DNA of 64,000 nt from assembly GCF_014851805.1 (NCBI RefSeq), contig NZ_JACVAK010000003.1:333501-397500 (forward strand). The letters are read 5' to 3'. The translations under genes were made by a program, and so were the position numbers. Numbering within the stretch: the stretch's first letter is position 1; each line of letters starts with the position of its first letter. Source of the stretch: Pseudoxanthomonas sp. PXM02 (GTDB taxonomy: Bacteria; Pseudomonadota; Gammaproteobacteria; Xanthomonadales; Xanthomonadaceae). The notes under the pieces are model-generated. The model did no database searches, was not told where the DNA came from, and saw only the letters and a program-made list of their open reading frames with translations. Shown one piece after another: positions 53,416 through 61,797 of this stretch.

Positions 53416-56304
53416 TCAGTCGAACCTGTACTCGACCATCAGCGCAAACGAACGGCCGCGCGGATCGGCAACACGCGGTTCCCACGCAGCACCCGATGCG
53501 AAATCGTTCTGGTGCGCGGTGAACGGCGGGTCTTCGTTGAGCAGGTTACGCACAATAAAGGTGAACTTGGCGTTCTCCAGACCCGTCCAGCCCAGGCTGT
53601 AGTTGTAGGTGATGTAGTCGTCGACGTCCGGGTTCCAGTTCGGCGGGATGTAGCTGCCGTTGGCCACGCTGACCGGCAGCTCGTCCTTGTAGCCGTCACG
53701 GTAGATCTGCGTCAGCGTGTGCGACCAGTCGCCCTTGGCCCATGCGAAGCTCAGCGTGTGCTTCCACTTCAGCGGCAGGTTGTAGTAGCGGATGTACTTG
53801 CCGACCTGGTTGGGGCCGTACGGCGTGCTTTCCAGCGCTTTTTCCTGGAAGCTGTCGATATAGCTTCCGTTGAGATTGACGCGGAAGGTGCCACCGGCCA
53901 GGTCGCCGATCAGGTTCGCATCCAGTTCGACGCCGCTGATCAGCGTACCGCCCGAGTTGATGAAGCGGCGATCGATGGCGACGACTTGCCCGCTGCTGTC
54001 GCGGATCCAGTTGGCGGCGAACAGATCGTAGTTGGCGATCAGCGTGGCCTGGTTCGGCACGCGGATCGTATTGGTGCGCTCGATCTCCCACCAGTCCAGG
54101 CTGATGTTGAAGTGCTCGTTCGGCGCGAACACCACACCGAAGCTCTTCTGGTCGGACGTCTCGGGCTTCAGGTCGGCCTTGCCGCCCGTCAGGACGTCCG
54201 GCTGGATGGCCGCGCATCCAGGCACGGCGGGATTGACGATACCGCCCGGGCAACTGGCCGGATCGACCAGGTCAAAACCGGTGTACGGACTGGAGGTCAC
54301 GCCGCTGAAGAGCTTGGTGAACTCCGGCACCTTGAAGCCGTCACTGATCGCGCCACGGAACGCCAGCGAGTCGATGGGCTGCCACTTGAACGAGAACTTC
54401 GGATTGATCGTGCTGCCGAAGCCGTCGTAGTCGTCGCGACGTACCGCCAGACTCACTTCCAGGCTGTCCACGATCGGCAGGAAGGCTTCCGCGTAGACCG
54501 CCTTCACGTCGCGCGACACCTTGGGCAGATTGTTGGTCGCGTCGAACGGCGCACCGAAGATATAGCTGTTGTCCAGGACGATGCCGTCCTTGGTCGAACC
54601 GAACTCGAATTCTTCACGACGCAGGTCCACGCCGACCGCCGCCATCACCTCGCCACCCCACAGGTTGAATCCCAGCCCGCCGGAGAAGGCGGCATCCAGT
54701 GTGGTGACGGTGGACTCACCGCCGTACAGACGAACGCCGGCAGCCGACGCCGCCTGCAGCATCGCCACGCCTTCCGGGTTCTGTCCCTGGCCCGGCATGA
54801 GGAACGGATTCAGCAAGCCGCTGCCCAGCGCCGCCCTGAAGCCGGGCGTGAAGTAGTAGCCACTGCCCAGCACGGACTCTGCTTCGCTCGATGCGCGCGA
54901 CAGACCGACATCGTAGTCCCAGCTGCCCAGCGTGCCGTCCACGCCTACCAGGAAACGATATGCCTTCGTGGTCGTCTCGATCTGGCGTGGACCGCAGACT
55001 TCGCAACGCCAGCGGTACGGGATGTCCTGGCCATAGACCAGGTTGGCAGAACCGAAGTAGTCCTCCAGTGCATTGAAGACCATGTTGTAGGTCGCCAGCG
55101 CCTGCGCGTTGTCCGGCAGGTACGGGAACCAGGTGTCCGGACCCAGTGCCGTGGCGGCCGTCGAGGCGCTGGAGGAAATCTGCTGCGCTTCAAACTGGCG
55201 GTTGGACTCGGAACGCGAGGCCATTGCCTCGGCGTAGAAGCGATGGTTCTCACCGATCTTGAACGTCGCGCGACCCAATGCCTGCAGGCTCTCCTGCGGC
55301 TGCTGCATCACCTGCGCCGCCGGGTAGTCCCAGGCGCAGGCGTACTTGGAATTCGCCACGCCCCAGAGCTGGTATGCATAGGGGCCCATCATGTCGCCAC
55401 CAGCTTCGCAGCCCGCCGCGCCAGGCAGGTTGAGGATATTGACCAGGCCCTGGTTCGCGCCGCCGGCCGGGTCAACCAGACTGCCGTTGATGATGCCACC
55501 GGCAATGTTCGTCACGGTGGCGAACGGCGTGCCGCGCGTGTCGGGCGACAGTCCGCGGTCAGGCTGGAAGGTGTTCGCGAAGTCGCGATCGCTGCCCAGC
55601 AGGATCTCGTTCTCGCGATAGTTCATCGTGCCCCAGACGTTCCAGCCATCGCTGTCGAGGTCGCCCAGGCCGCCCAATATGCTGTAGGTGTAGACGTTGC
55701 CACCGCCGTCCTGCGTGACGTCGAAGCCGGCGTTGACCGTGATGCCCTGATAGTCGCTGCGGGTGATGAAGTTGATCACGCCACCGATGGCATCCGTACC
55801 GTAAACCGCGGATGCGCCGTCGCGCAGCACTTCGACGCGGTCGATGGCGGCGAACGGAATAGAGTTGAGGTCGACCGCTTGGCCGCGCAGGCCGTGGGTG
55901 GCGACGCGTCGGCCGTTCAACAGCACCAGTGTCGCGTCGGCGCCCTGGCCACGCAGGTTGGCACCGGACACACCGTTGTTGCCGCGCAGGTCCGCTGGCG
56001 CGATGCCGGCGTTGGACGCGAGGCTGTCGGACGCATTACTGGCGACGTTGAGGAACTGGAGCAGCTGTTCCGCGGACGTGATGCCCTGCGCCTCGATCTC
56101 CGCTTTCTGGATGATGGTGACAGGCAGTGCCGCCTCGACATCCGTGCGCTTGATGCGCGAACCCGTGACGGTCACGGTGTCCAGCGTGCGGGCGCCGCTG
56201 GCAGGCGCCGCCTCCTGCGCAAGCACAACGCCCGGGACGGCCAAGCCCAACAGGATGGCGGTGGCGAGATGGGTGGGCCTGAGCGAAGAACGTCGAGCGG
56301 GCAT
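53416..56304 (-). CDS. TonB-dependent outer membrane receptor
   Basis: A 962-residue receptor. The signal peptide (THLATAILLGLAVPGVVLAQ) is followed by the TonB-box-like LDTVTVTGSRIKRT, a plug domain (TSAEQLLQFL, LVLLNGRRVATHG, IDRVEVLRDGASAVYGTDAIGGVINFITR) and a long 22-strand barrel ending in FALMVEYRFD with terminal aromatic-rich residues. No N-terminal signalling extension is present, so it is a simple importer. Such large xanthomonad receptors import peptides or sugars as well as siderophores. It heads an operon with a serine hydrolase, D-Ala-D-Ala dipeptidase and D-amino-acid dehydrogenase. AGGAG precedes the ATG. Confidence 0.93.
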   Translation of the reverse strand: MPARRSSLRPTHLATAILLGLAVPGVVLAQEAAPASGARTLDTVTVTGSRIKRTDVEAALPVTIIQKAEIEAQGITSAEQLLQFLNVASNASDSLASNAGIAPADLRGNNGVSGANLRGQGADATLVLLNGRRVATHGLRGQAVDLNSIPFAAIDRVEVLRDGASAVYGTDAIGGVINFITRSDYQGITVNAGFDVTQDGGGNVYTYSILGGLGDLDSDGWNVWGTMNYRENEILLGSDRDFANTFQPDRGLSPDTRGTPFATVTNIAGGIINGSLVDPAGGANQGLVNILNLPGAAGCEAGGDMMGPYAYQLWGVANSKYACAWDYPAAQVMQQPQESLQALGRATFKIGENHRFYAEAMASRSESNRQFEAQQISSSASTAATALGPDTWFPYLPDNAQALATYNMVFNALEDYFGSANLVYGQDIPYRWRCEVCGPRQIETTTKAYRFLVGVDGTLGSWDYDVGLSRASSEAESVLGSGYYFTPGFRAALGSGLLNPFLMPGQGQNPEGVAMLQAASAAGVRLYGGESTVTTLDAAFSGGLGFNLWGGEVMAAVGVDLRREEFEFGSTKDGIVLDNSYIFGAPFDATNNLPKVSRDVKAVYAEAFLPIVDSLEVSLAVRRDDYDGFGSTINPKFSFKWQPIDSLAFRGAISDGFKVPEFTKLFSGVTSSPYTGFDLVDPASCPGGIVNPAVPGCAAIQPDVLTGGKADLKPETSDQKSFGVVFAPNEHFNISLDWWEIERTNTIRVPNQATLIANYDLFAANWIRDSSGQVVAIDRRFINSGGTLISGVELDANLIGDLAGGTFRVNLNGSYIDSFQEKALESTPYGPNQVGKYIRYYNLPLKWKHTLSFAWAKGDWSHTLTQIYRDGYKDELPVSVANGSYIPPNWNPDVDDYITYNYSLGWTGLENAKFTFIVRNLLNEDPPFTAHQNDFASGAAWEPRVADPRGRSFALMVEYRFD

Positions 56305-56635
56305 GCGGATCTCCTCTGGAATCTGGACGCGCGTAGCGCGCGAGCGATGTGATGGGCTGCGATGCGCTCGACGCGTCGTTCCGGGGCCGACGCCTTCGCC
56401 CACGGCGTGGCGGCGTCGCTGTCGTTCGTCGATCCCCGGCACGGATGGCTCCCCATTCGCGCCTTCCAGCGCATCCCGTCCCGGATGCGCATCGCAGACT
56501 GCCTAGTGAAACGGAACTGCACCGGCACCCCTGCCGGCAAAAAAACCCCTGTGATGGCGGTGTAGCACGCAGCCTGATCACAGTCAATAAATTATTCTTG
56601 GGCTCCGAAAAAACTGACTTGAATATTCCTGCGCA
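56305..56635 (-). promoter_or_regulatory. 331-bp upstream region of the TonB receptor with promoter and operator A
   Basis: On the minus strand TTGACT (56582-56587) and TACACC (56559-56564, with an extended TG) are separated by 17 bp and look like the receptor's promoter. Just upstream, and overlapping the -35, is an AT-rich module (56582-56630). It has GAATATT at the far end and CAAGAATAATTTATTGAC at the promoter end, shared base for base in spacing with the amiD promoter. No gene is seen in this stretch. Confidence 0.65.
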
Positions 56636-57388
56636 TCACGGCACGGAAGTCGCTGGCGCGGTAAGCGCATGCAGGATGCGCAGATCCTCCGTATCCAGCT
56701 CGGTGCCCTCCATCCCCCGGAATCGATGGTGGAAGGCGCGCACAGTGTCCGCGCGGTTGTCGATGGAATAGCCGATCGCCTGCAGCGCCAGCCACGGATC
56801 GAAACCTGGAGGCGGATCGCCCGCGCTTTCTGCAGGCCATAGACCGAATCCCGCATCAGCAAGCCGCTTCCACGGGAATAGCGGGCCCGGATCGACCTTG
56901 CGCGTCGGCGCCACGTCGGAATGGCCAATAACCTGGGTGGGTGGAATGCGCAGTCGCTGCGTCAGATCGCGCAGCAACACGATCAGGCTATCGATCTGCG
57001 CATCGGGAAACGGGCTCTTGCCGTCGTTGTCGATCTCGATGCCGATCGAAGCATTGTTGACGTCGGCGATCGCGCCCCAGCGGCCGGCGCCGGCATGCCA
57101 GGCACGTTGCGAGTCACTGACAAGCTGGTAGATCTTTCCATCCTTGCCCAGCAGATAGTGCGAGCTGACCCGCCCGCCCTTATTGCGACTGCGCAGTGTC
57201 TTCAGCGACTGCTCGACCGATTCCTGCTCGGTGTAGTGCAGCACGATCACCACGGGGCGCCGCTCGTCGAAGTTCTCCGACGGCACCCACGTTGCCAGCG
57301 GATTGCGCGGACCGGTGTGCGCGCAGGCGCCGAGCAGCATCACCAGCCCCACGCACAGCAGACGCTGCCAGCGGCGACCCGTTGCCAC
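56636..57388 (-). CDS. amiD: AmiD-type N-acetylmuramoyl-L-alanine amidase lipoprotein
   Basis: A predicted lipoprotein of about 250 residues (lipobox LGAC at about residue 22) with an AmpD-type amidase domain. Zinc ligands are His in VVIVLHYTEQE, His and Asp in VIGHSDVAPTRKVDPGPLFPW, and the catalytic-type Glu in IGIEIDNDG. The enzyme cuts MurNAc-L-Ala, freeing stem peptides in the periplasm. The start is uncertain: GTG at 57388 gives a normal lipoprotein leader; GTG at 57418 is an alternative. A TTG at 57478 is unlikely because it falls in the predicted -35 box. Confidence 0.85.
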   Translation of the reverse strand: MATGRRWQRLLCVGLVMLLGACAHTGPRNPLATWVPSENFDERRPVVIVLHYTEQESVEQSLKTLRSRNKGGRVSSHYLLGKDGKIYQLVSDSQRAWHAGAGRWGAIADVNNASIGIEIDNDGKSPFPDAQIDSLIVLLRDLTQRLRIPPTQVIGHSDVAPTRKVDPGPLFPWKRLADAGFGLWPAESAGDPPPGFDPWLALQAIGYSIDNRADTVRAFHHRFRGMEGTELDTEDLRILHALTAPATSVP

Positions 57389-57448
57389 GCTCCTTACGTC
57401 GATGCCGTTGCCGTCCACGCAGAACGCCCCAAGCCAACCGTCCCGGGC

Positions 57449-57521
57449 TGTGTACCATGGCCTCGACGGAAGGGTCAATAATTTATTCTTGATTTTTTAA
57501 AGACAAGAAATAAATATTCTC
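57449..57521. promoter_or_regulatory. Promoter of amiD and operator B between amiD and the NlpC/P60 gene
   Basis: On the minus strand TTGACC (57473-57478) and TACACA (57449-57454), 18 bp apart, form an amiD promoter. The adjoining 57473-57521 contains GAATATT and CAAGAATAAATTATTGAC with exactly the same 49-bp layout as the receptor promoter. Here the module is also a better dyad: AATAATTTATTCTTG (57477-57491) and CAAGAAATAAATATT (57504-57518) are inverted with a 12-bp spacer, facing both transcription units. Confidence 0.65.
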
Positions 57522-57555
57522 CCACCGCGCGGACGACGCGACGCGGAGGAGCGGG

Positions 57556-58995
57556 ATGAAGCCGAGCATGCAGTGCGGGACCCGACGCAGCGCGATCCGA
57601 CGACGCCGCACGGCGTGGCTGGCCGCGGTGCTCGTGGCCCTGGCCAATCCCGGCCAGGCACGCAGCACCTTTCCGGACCATGGCGTCATCGGCGTCGCCG
57701 ACCAACACCTGTCGGCCGACTACTGGATCGCCAGACAGTCGGCGGCGGGCCAACCGCTTCTGGCGCCCCCCGCCATCGCGGCGCAGAACGCGCGCATGCG
57801 CAAGACGGATAAGCACGTTTATTCGCTGGAGGCGCTGCCCGCGCAGCTGACGTCCGCAAGCGTGCGGGAATGGCTCGTCCCGTTGTCGTCGCCGCCGACC
57901 CGTGTGCTGTACGACGCGCAGGAGCGGGCGCTGACGCCGGAGCAGATAAGCGACATCGTCGCCAACGCGAACATCGACGCGGTTCCCGCCCAGGCCCCCA
58001 CGCGCTACGGCCTGGTCGTGCATCGTGCCGACCTGCGCACGTTCCCGACCCGCGAGCACGTGTTCAGCTCCAAGGGCGACATCGACATCGATCGCTTCCA
58101 GGAGAGCGCCCTGTTCCCGGGCACGCCGGTGGTGATCGCGCATACCAGCGCCGACGGCGACTGGTACTTCGTGGTGAGCCCGCTTTACGCCGCGTGGATA
58201 GAAAAGCAGTACGTCGGCGAGGGCCCGCGCGACGTGGTGCTCAGTTATGGGGCGGCGGCCTCCGCACTGGTGGTGACCGGCGCGACCGCACGCACGGTCT
58301 ACAACCCGGAAGAGCCCGGCCTGTCCGCCCTGCAACTCGACATGGGTGTGCGCGTTCCCGTGCTGTCCGACTGGCCGGCCGACAAATCGGTGAACGGACA
58401 ACACCCCTACACCTCGCACGTCATCCAGTTGCCGGTGCGCCGGCCCGACGGTGCGCTTGAACTGCTGCCCGCGCTGCTGCCGCGGACGGCAGACGTCGCC
58501 ACCGACTACCTGCCCTATACGTCGGCCAACCTGCTCCGCCAGAGTTTCAAGTTCCTCGGCGAACGCTACGGCTGGGGTCACCGCTACGACAGCCGCGACT
58601 GCAGCGGATTCGTCTCCGAGGTGTACCGCAGCATGGGCATCGTCCTCCCGCGCAACACCAGTGCGCAGGCCGTCAGTCCGGCCCTGGAGCGCATCGGTTT
58701 CGAAGCCGGCGACAACCACGAAACGCGTCTCGCCGTGCTGCGCACGTTGCAGGTCGGCGACCTGGTCTATATTCCCGGCCACGTGATGATGGTCATCGGC
58801 CACGACAACGGCATCACGTACACCATCCACGACACCACCGGCATCACGTACCGCGGCAGCGACGGCCAGGTCGTGCGCGCCACGCTCAACTCGGTGGCGG
58901 TCACGCCACTGGAACCCTTGCTGTTCAACAGCGAGCAATCCACCGTCGATCGCATCACCGCCATCCAGCGCATCCGTCCCCAAGGGGCTCCATGA
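57556..58995 (+). CDS. Exported NlpC/P60 family cysteine endopeptidase (YkfC-like)
   Basis: A 479-residue exported protein (signal peptide AWLAAVLVALANPGQA). SH3-like domains occupy roughly residues 60-310, and the NlpC/P60 domain covers 325-470. The active site is Cys349 (DSRDCSGFVSEVYRSMG), His409 (YIPGHVMMVIG) and a third polar residue near His416. This layout is that of gamma-D-glutamyl-diamino acid endopeptidases such as YkfC that cut stem peptides to L-Ala-D-Glu. GGAGGAG precedes the ATG. Its stop overlaps the epimerase start (ATGA). Confidence 0.9.
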   Translation: MKPSMQCGTRRSAIRRRRTAWLAAVLVALANPGQARSTFPDHGVIGVADQHLSADYWIARQSAAGQPLLAPPAIAAQNARMRKTDKHVYSLEALPAQLTSASVREWLVPLSSPPTRVLYDAQERALTPEQISDIVANANIDAVPAQAPTRYGLVVHRADLRTFPTREHVFSSKGDIDIDRFQESALFPGTPVVIAHTSADGDWYFVVSPLYAAWIEKQYVGEGPRDVVLSYGAAASALVVTGATARTVYNPEEPGLSALQLDMGVRVPVLSDWPADKSVNGQHPYTSHVIQLPVRRPDGALELLPALLPRTADVATDYLPYTSANLLRQSFKFLGERYGWGHRYDSRDCSGFVSEVYRSMGIVLPRNTSAQAVSPALERIGFEAGDNHETRLAVLRTLQVGDLVYIPGHVMMVIGHDNGITYTIHDTTGITYRGSDGQVVRATLNSVAVTPLEPLLFNSEQSTVDRITAIQRIRPQGAP

Positions 58996-60089
58996 AGATC
59001 ACCGACATCACCTTCGGCATGCTGCGCGTGCCGTTGAAGACACCGTTCAAGACCGCGCTGCGCACCGTGGACACGGTGGAAGACATCGTGGTGATCGTGA
59101 AGACCGACACCGACCACGTCGGCTATGGCGAAGCGCCGGCGACGGCGGTGATCACCGGCGATACGCACGGCTCGATCATCGAGGCGATCGCCAAGTTCAT
59201 CCGCCCGCGCCTGATCGGCCAGGACATCGCCAACCTCAACCGCATCACCGATCTCATCCAGACCGCACTCGAGCGCAACACCAGCGCCAAGGCGGCGGTC
59301 GAGATCGCGGTGTACGACCTGTGGGCGCAACTCTACGACGCACCGCTGTACAAGATGCTTGGCGGTGGCGATCCCGTCATCACCACCGACATCACCATCA
59401 GCGTGGATTACATCGACAAGATGGTGGCCGATTCGATCAGCGCGGTGGAGCGCGGCTTCGAGTCGTTGAAGATCAAGGTGGGCAAGGACATCGGCCTGGA
59501 CATCGAGCGCGTGAAGGCCATCTATTCCGCCGTGGAAGGCCGCGCATTGCTGCGCCTGGATGCCAACCAGGGCTGGACCGCCAAGCAGGCGGTGTTCGCC
59601 ATGCAGCACCTTGAAAACGCGGGCGTGGTGCTGGAGCTGCTGGAACAGCCGGTGAAGGCGCGCGACCTGGACGGCCTGAAATACGTCACCGACCGTGTGC
59701 ACACGCCCGTGATGGCGGACGAGAGCGTATTCGGACCGACCGAGGTCATCGACCTGATCAAGATGCGAGCCGCCGACATCATCAACATCAAGCTGATGAA
59801 GACCGGTGGTATTTCCAATGCCATCCGTATTGCCGACATCGCGTCGCTGTACGGCGTGGAGTGCATGATCGGCTGCATGATCGAAACCAGCATCAGCGTG
59901 GCCGCCGCCGTCCACGTGGCCGCGGCAAAGGCCAGCGTCATCACCAAGGTGGATCTGGACGGTCCGTCGCTGGGACAGTTCAATCCGGTCGAGGGAGGCG
60001 TGATCTTCAACGAGTCGGAAATCACCATTACCGACGCGCCCGGCCTCGGCATCCGCGAGATCCGTGGCCTGGAGATGCTGCCGGGCTGA
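58992..60089 (+). CDS. ykfB: L-Ala-D/L-Glu (dipeptide) epimerase
   Basis: A 365-residue enolase-superfamily enzyme. The two-base active site is complete: K160-I-K162 (SLKIKVGKD), metal ligands D190 (LRLDANQGW), E218 (ELLEQPV) and D243 (VMADESV), and K267 (INIKLMKTGG). These fall within one residue of the numbering of Bacillus subtilis L-Ala-D/L-Glu epimerase (K160/K162, D191, E219, D244, K268). It converts L-Ala-D-Glu from murein to L-Ala-L-Glu, which ordinary dipeptidases can split. It has no signal peptide and so is cytoplasmic. It overlaps the NlpC/P60 gene by 4 bp. Confidence 0.95.
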   Translation: MKITDITFGMLRVPLKTPFKTALRTVDTVEDIVVIVKTDTDHVGYGEAPATAVITGDTHGSIIEAIAKFIRPRLIGQDIANLNRITDLIQTALERNTSAKAAVEIAVYDLWAQLYDAPLYKMLGGGDPVITTDITISVDYIDKMVADSISAVERGFESLKIKVGKDIGLDIERVKAIYSAVEGRALLRLDANQGWTAKQAVFAMQHLENAGVVLELLEQPVKARDLDGLKYVTDRVHTPVMADESVFGPTEVIDLIKMRAADIINIKLMKTGGISNAIRIADIASLYGVECMIGCMIETSISVAAAVHVAAAKASVITKVDLDGPSLGQFNPVEGGVIFNESEITITDAPGLGIREIRGLEMLPG

Positions 60090-60145
60090 GCCCGGCGGCA
60101 CGATGGCCCGTTGTCAGCACTGTCCACCGCCATCACACTCATGCC

Positions 60146-61003
60146 ATGACAACACCCCTGGTGAAGATCCGCTCCGAACGCGACCAGATGTCGGCCATCG
60201 AGCGCCGCGTGGCCGACTTCATCCTCGACAACGCGCACCTGCTGCGCGACTACTCTTCGCAGCAACTCGCGAGCGCACTGGGGATCAGCCAGTCGAGCGT
60301 GGTCAAGTTCGCGCAGAAGTTCGGCTTCAAGGGATATCCGGATCTCAAGTACACGATCGGCGAGACCATCGCCCGCACCGGCAATGGCCAGGCGCAACCG
60401 CTGGATGCCGCCAAGAGCGACGTCGCGGATGCCTACGAGCGCCTGCAGGACGACCTGCGGCGCAGCAAGGTGGCCGCAGAGGAAGAGACGCGCAGCCTCA
60501 ATCCACGCCAGAACATCGAGCCGATCGTCGAGCTGCTGGATCATGCCGACAAGGTATTCGTGTGCGGGCTGGGCGACGACGGCCTGTTCGCGCGCGAATT
60601 CGCCATGCGGCTCTCGCTGCTGGGCCTGCTGACAGTGCATCACGCCGATCCGATCCTGATGATGGCCAACCTCTCGGCCGCGCGCCCGGGCGATGTCCTG
60701 CTGATGTTCTCCGAATTCGGTAAGCTGCCGGAACTGTCGCAGGTCAGTCGCCAGTTCCAGGCCTGCGAAGGCAAGGTCATCTCGATCACCCGCCACACCG
60801 CCAATCCACTGCGCGCACATGCGGATGCTTCATTGGTCATTTCGGCGCACGATCCCGCGCCGCACGTTGAGCAACTGCTTTACCGCTCATCGTTGCAGTC
60901 GCTGCTGGATTTCGTCTTCGTGTTGTTGTGCCAGACCAATCCGGACCGCAACCGCCAGCTCGCCATCAATCTCGAACGCATCCATCACCTGCTGGAGTCG
61001 TGA
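60146..61003 (+). CDS. MurR/RpiR family transcriptional regulator
   Basis: A 285-residue regulator with an N-terminal RpiR-type helix-turn-helix (LRDYSSQQLASALGISQSSVVKFAQKFGFKGYPDLK, about residues 30-70) and a C-terminal SIS sugar-phosphate-binding domain (KVFVCGLGDDGLFAREFAMRL, GDVLLMFSEFGKLPE, VISITRHTANPLRAHADASLVISA). RpiR proteins respond to phosphorylated sugars such as MurNAc-6-P. It is 56 bp after ykfB, and its TGA overlaps the next ATG. It is the likely regulator of the two AT-rich operators at 56.6 and 57.5 kb. Confidence 0.92.
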   Translation: MTTPLVKIRSERDQMSAIERRVADFILDNAHLLRDYSSQQLASALGISQSSVVKFAQKFGFKGYPDLKYTIGETIARTGNGQAQPLDAAKSDVADAYERLQDDLRRSKVAAEEETRSLNPRQNIEPIVELLDHADKVFVCGLGDDGLFAREFAMRLSLLGLLTVHHADPILMMANLSAARPGDVLLMFSEFGKLPELSQVSRQFQACEGKVISITRHTANPLRAHADASLVISAHDPAPHVEQLLYRSSLQSLLDFVFVLLCQTNPDRNRQLAINLERIHHLLES

Positions 61004-61797
61004 TGCCCCTGCCGTCGTTTCTGTCGCCCTCCGTCCGTTCACTCACCCTGGCTGCGGCTCTGTTCGCCAGCAGCGTCCCGGCCATCGCCACCGAGGGGCC
61101 CGCGCCGGCCTCGCAATCGTGGCGCGACGCGCGCCAGCTGGTGCTGGTGCTGACCGATGGTTGGGACGCCACGACCGGGTCGCTGCAGCGCTTTGAAGTG
61201 CGTGGCGGGCGCTGGCACGCCGTCGCTACCGCCGCACCGATTTCAGTCGGCCGGAACGGCGCGGCGTGGGGCCGCGGCCTGCATCCCGCGCAGCCGCAAG
61301 GACCGCAAAAGCAGGAAGGCGACGGCCGTGCGCCAGCGGGCGTGTTCACCCTCGGCGAAGCGTTCGGCTACGCGGCCAGGATCAATACCGCCATGCCCTA
61401 TCGCCCGATGCAGGCGACGAGCTACTGCATCGACGTGCCGGATTCACCGCTGTACAACCGCATCATCGATACACGCACCGAAGGCGAAGCCGCCGCGAAA
61501 GGGTCGACCGAACCCATGCGGCTGGACCTGCACAACAACGGCGATGTCCGCTACCGGGAAGGCCTGGTCATCGGTCACAACCCGGAGGCGACTCCACGCG
61601 CGGGCAGTTGCATCTTCGCGCACCTGTGGCGCACACCGGGCGAGCCGACTGCGGGGTGCACGGCGATGGCGGCCGAAACGATGGACAGCATCATGACCTG
61701 GCTGCGACCGGACGCGCGTCCGGTTTTTGTGCTGCTGCCCCGTGACGAGTACGCCCGCCTTGCCCATGACTGGCAGTTGCCGGAGGCGGTGCGATGA
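61003..61797 (+). CDS. Exported YkuD-fold (L,D-transpeptidase-like) protein
   Basis: A 264-residue protein with a signal peptide (VRSLTLAAALFASSVPAIA). It resembles the atypical YkuD group (COG3786-like): RNGAAWGRGLHP, DGRAPAGVFTLGEAFGY, VIGHNPEATPRAGSCIFAHLW and the nucleophile Cys219 in GEPTAGCTAMA. The usual S-x-G-C-x-R lacks the Ser and Arg. It may act as an L,D-transpeptidase or, in this operon, as an L,D-carboxypeptidase on stem peptides; the sequence does not decide. It overlaps the next gene (ATGA). Confidence 0.78.
   Translation: MPLPSFLSPSVRSLTLAAALFASSVPAIATEGPAPASQSWRDARQLVLVLTDGWDATTGSLQRFEVRGGRWHAVATAAPISVGRNGAAWGRGLHPAQPQGPQKQEGDGRAPAGVFTLGEAFGYAARINTAMPYRPMQATSYCIDVPDSPLYNRIIDTRTEGEAAAKGSTEPMRLDLHNNGDVRYREGLVIGHNPEATPRAGSCIFAHLWRTPGEPTAGCTAMAAETMDSIMTWLRPDARPVFVLLPRDEYARLAHDWQLPEAVR

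Noticed and set aside
53347-56352. 1001-residue plus-strand frame opposite the TonB receptor
   Set aside because: Antisense shadow of a strongly supported receptor gene; repetitive Arg/His/Val composition without domains.
57389-57478. N-terminal extension of the AmiD-type amidase from a TTG codon at 57478
   Set aside because: The TTG falls in the predicted -35 box of the gene's own promoter and the extension would bury the lipoprotein signal.
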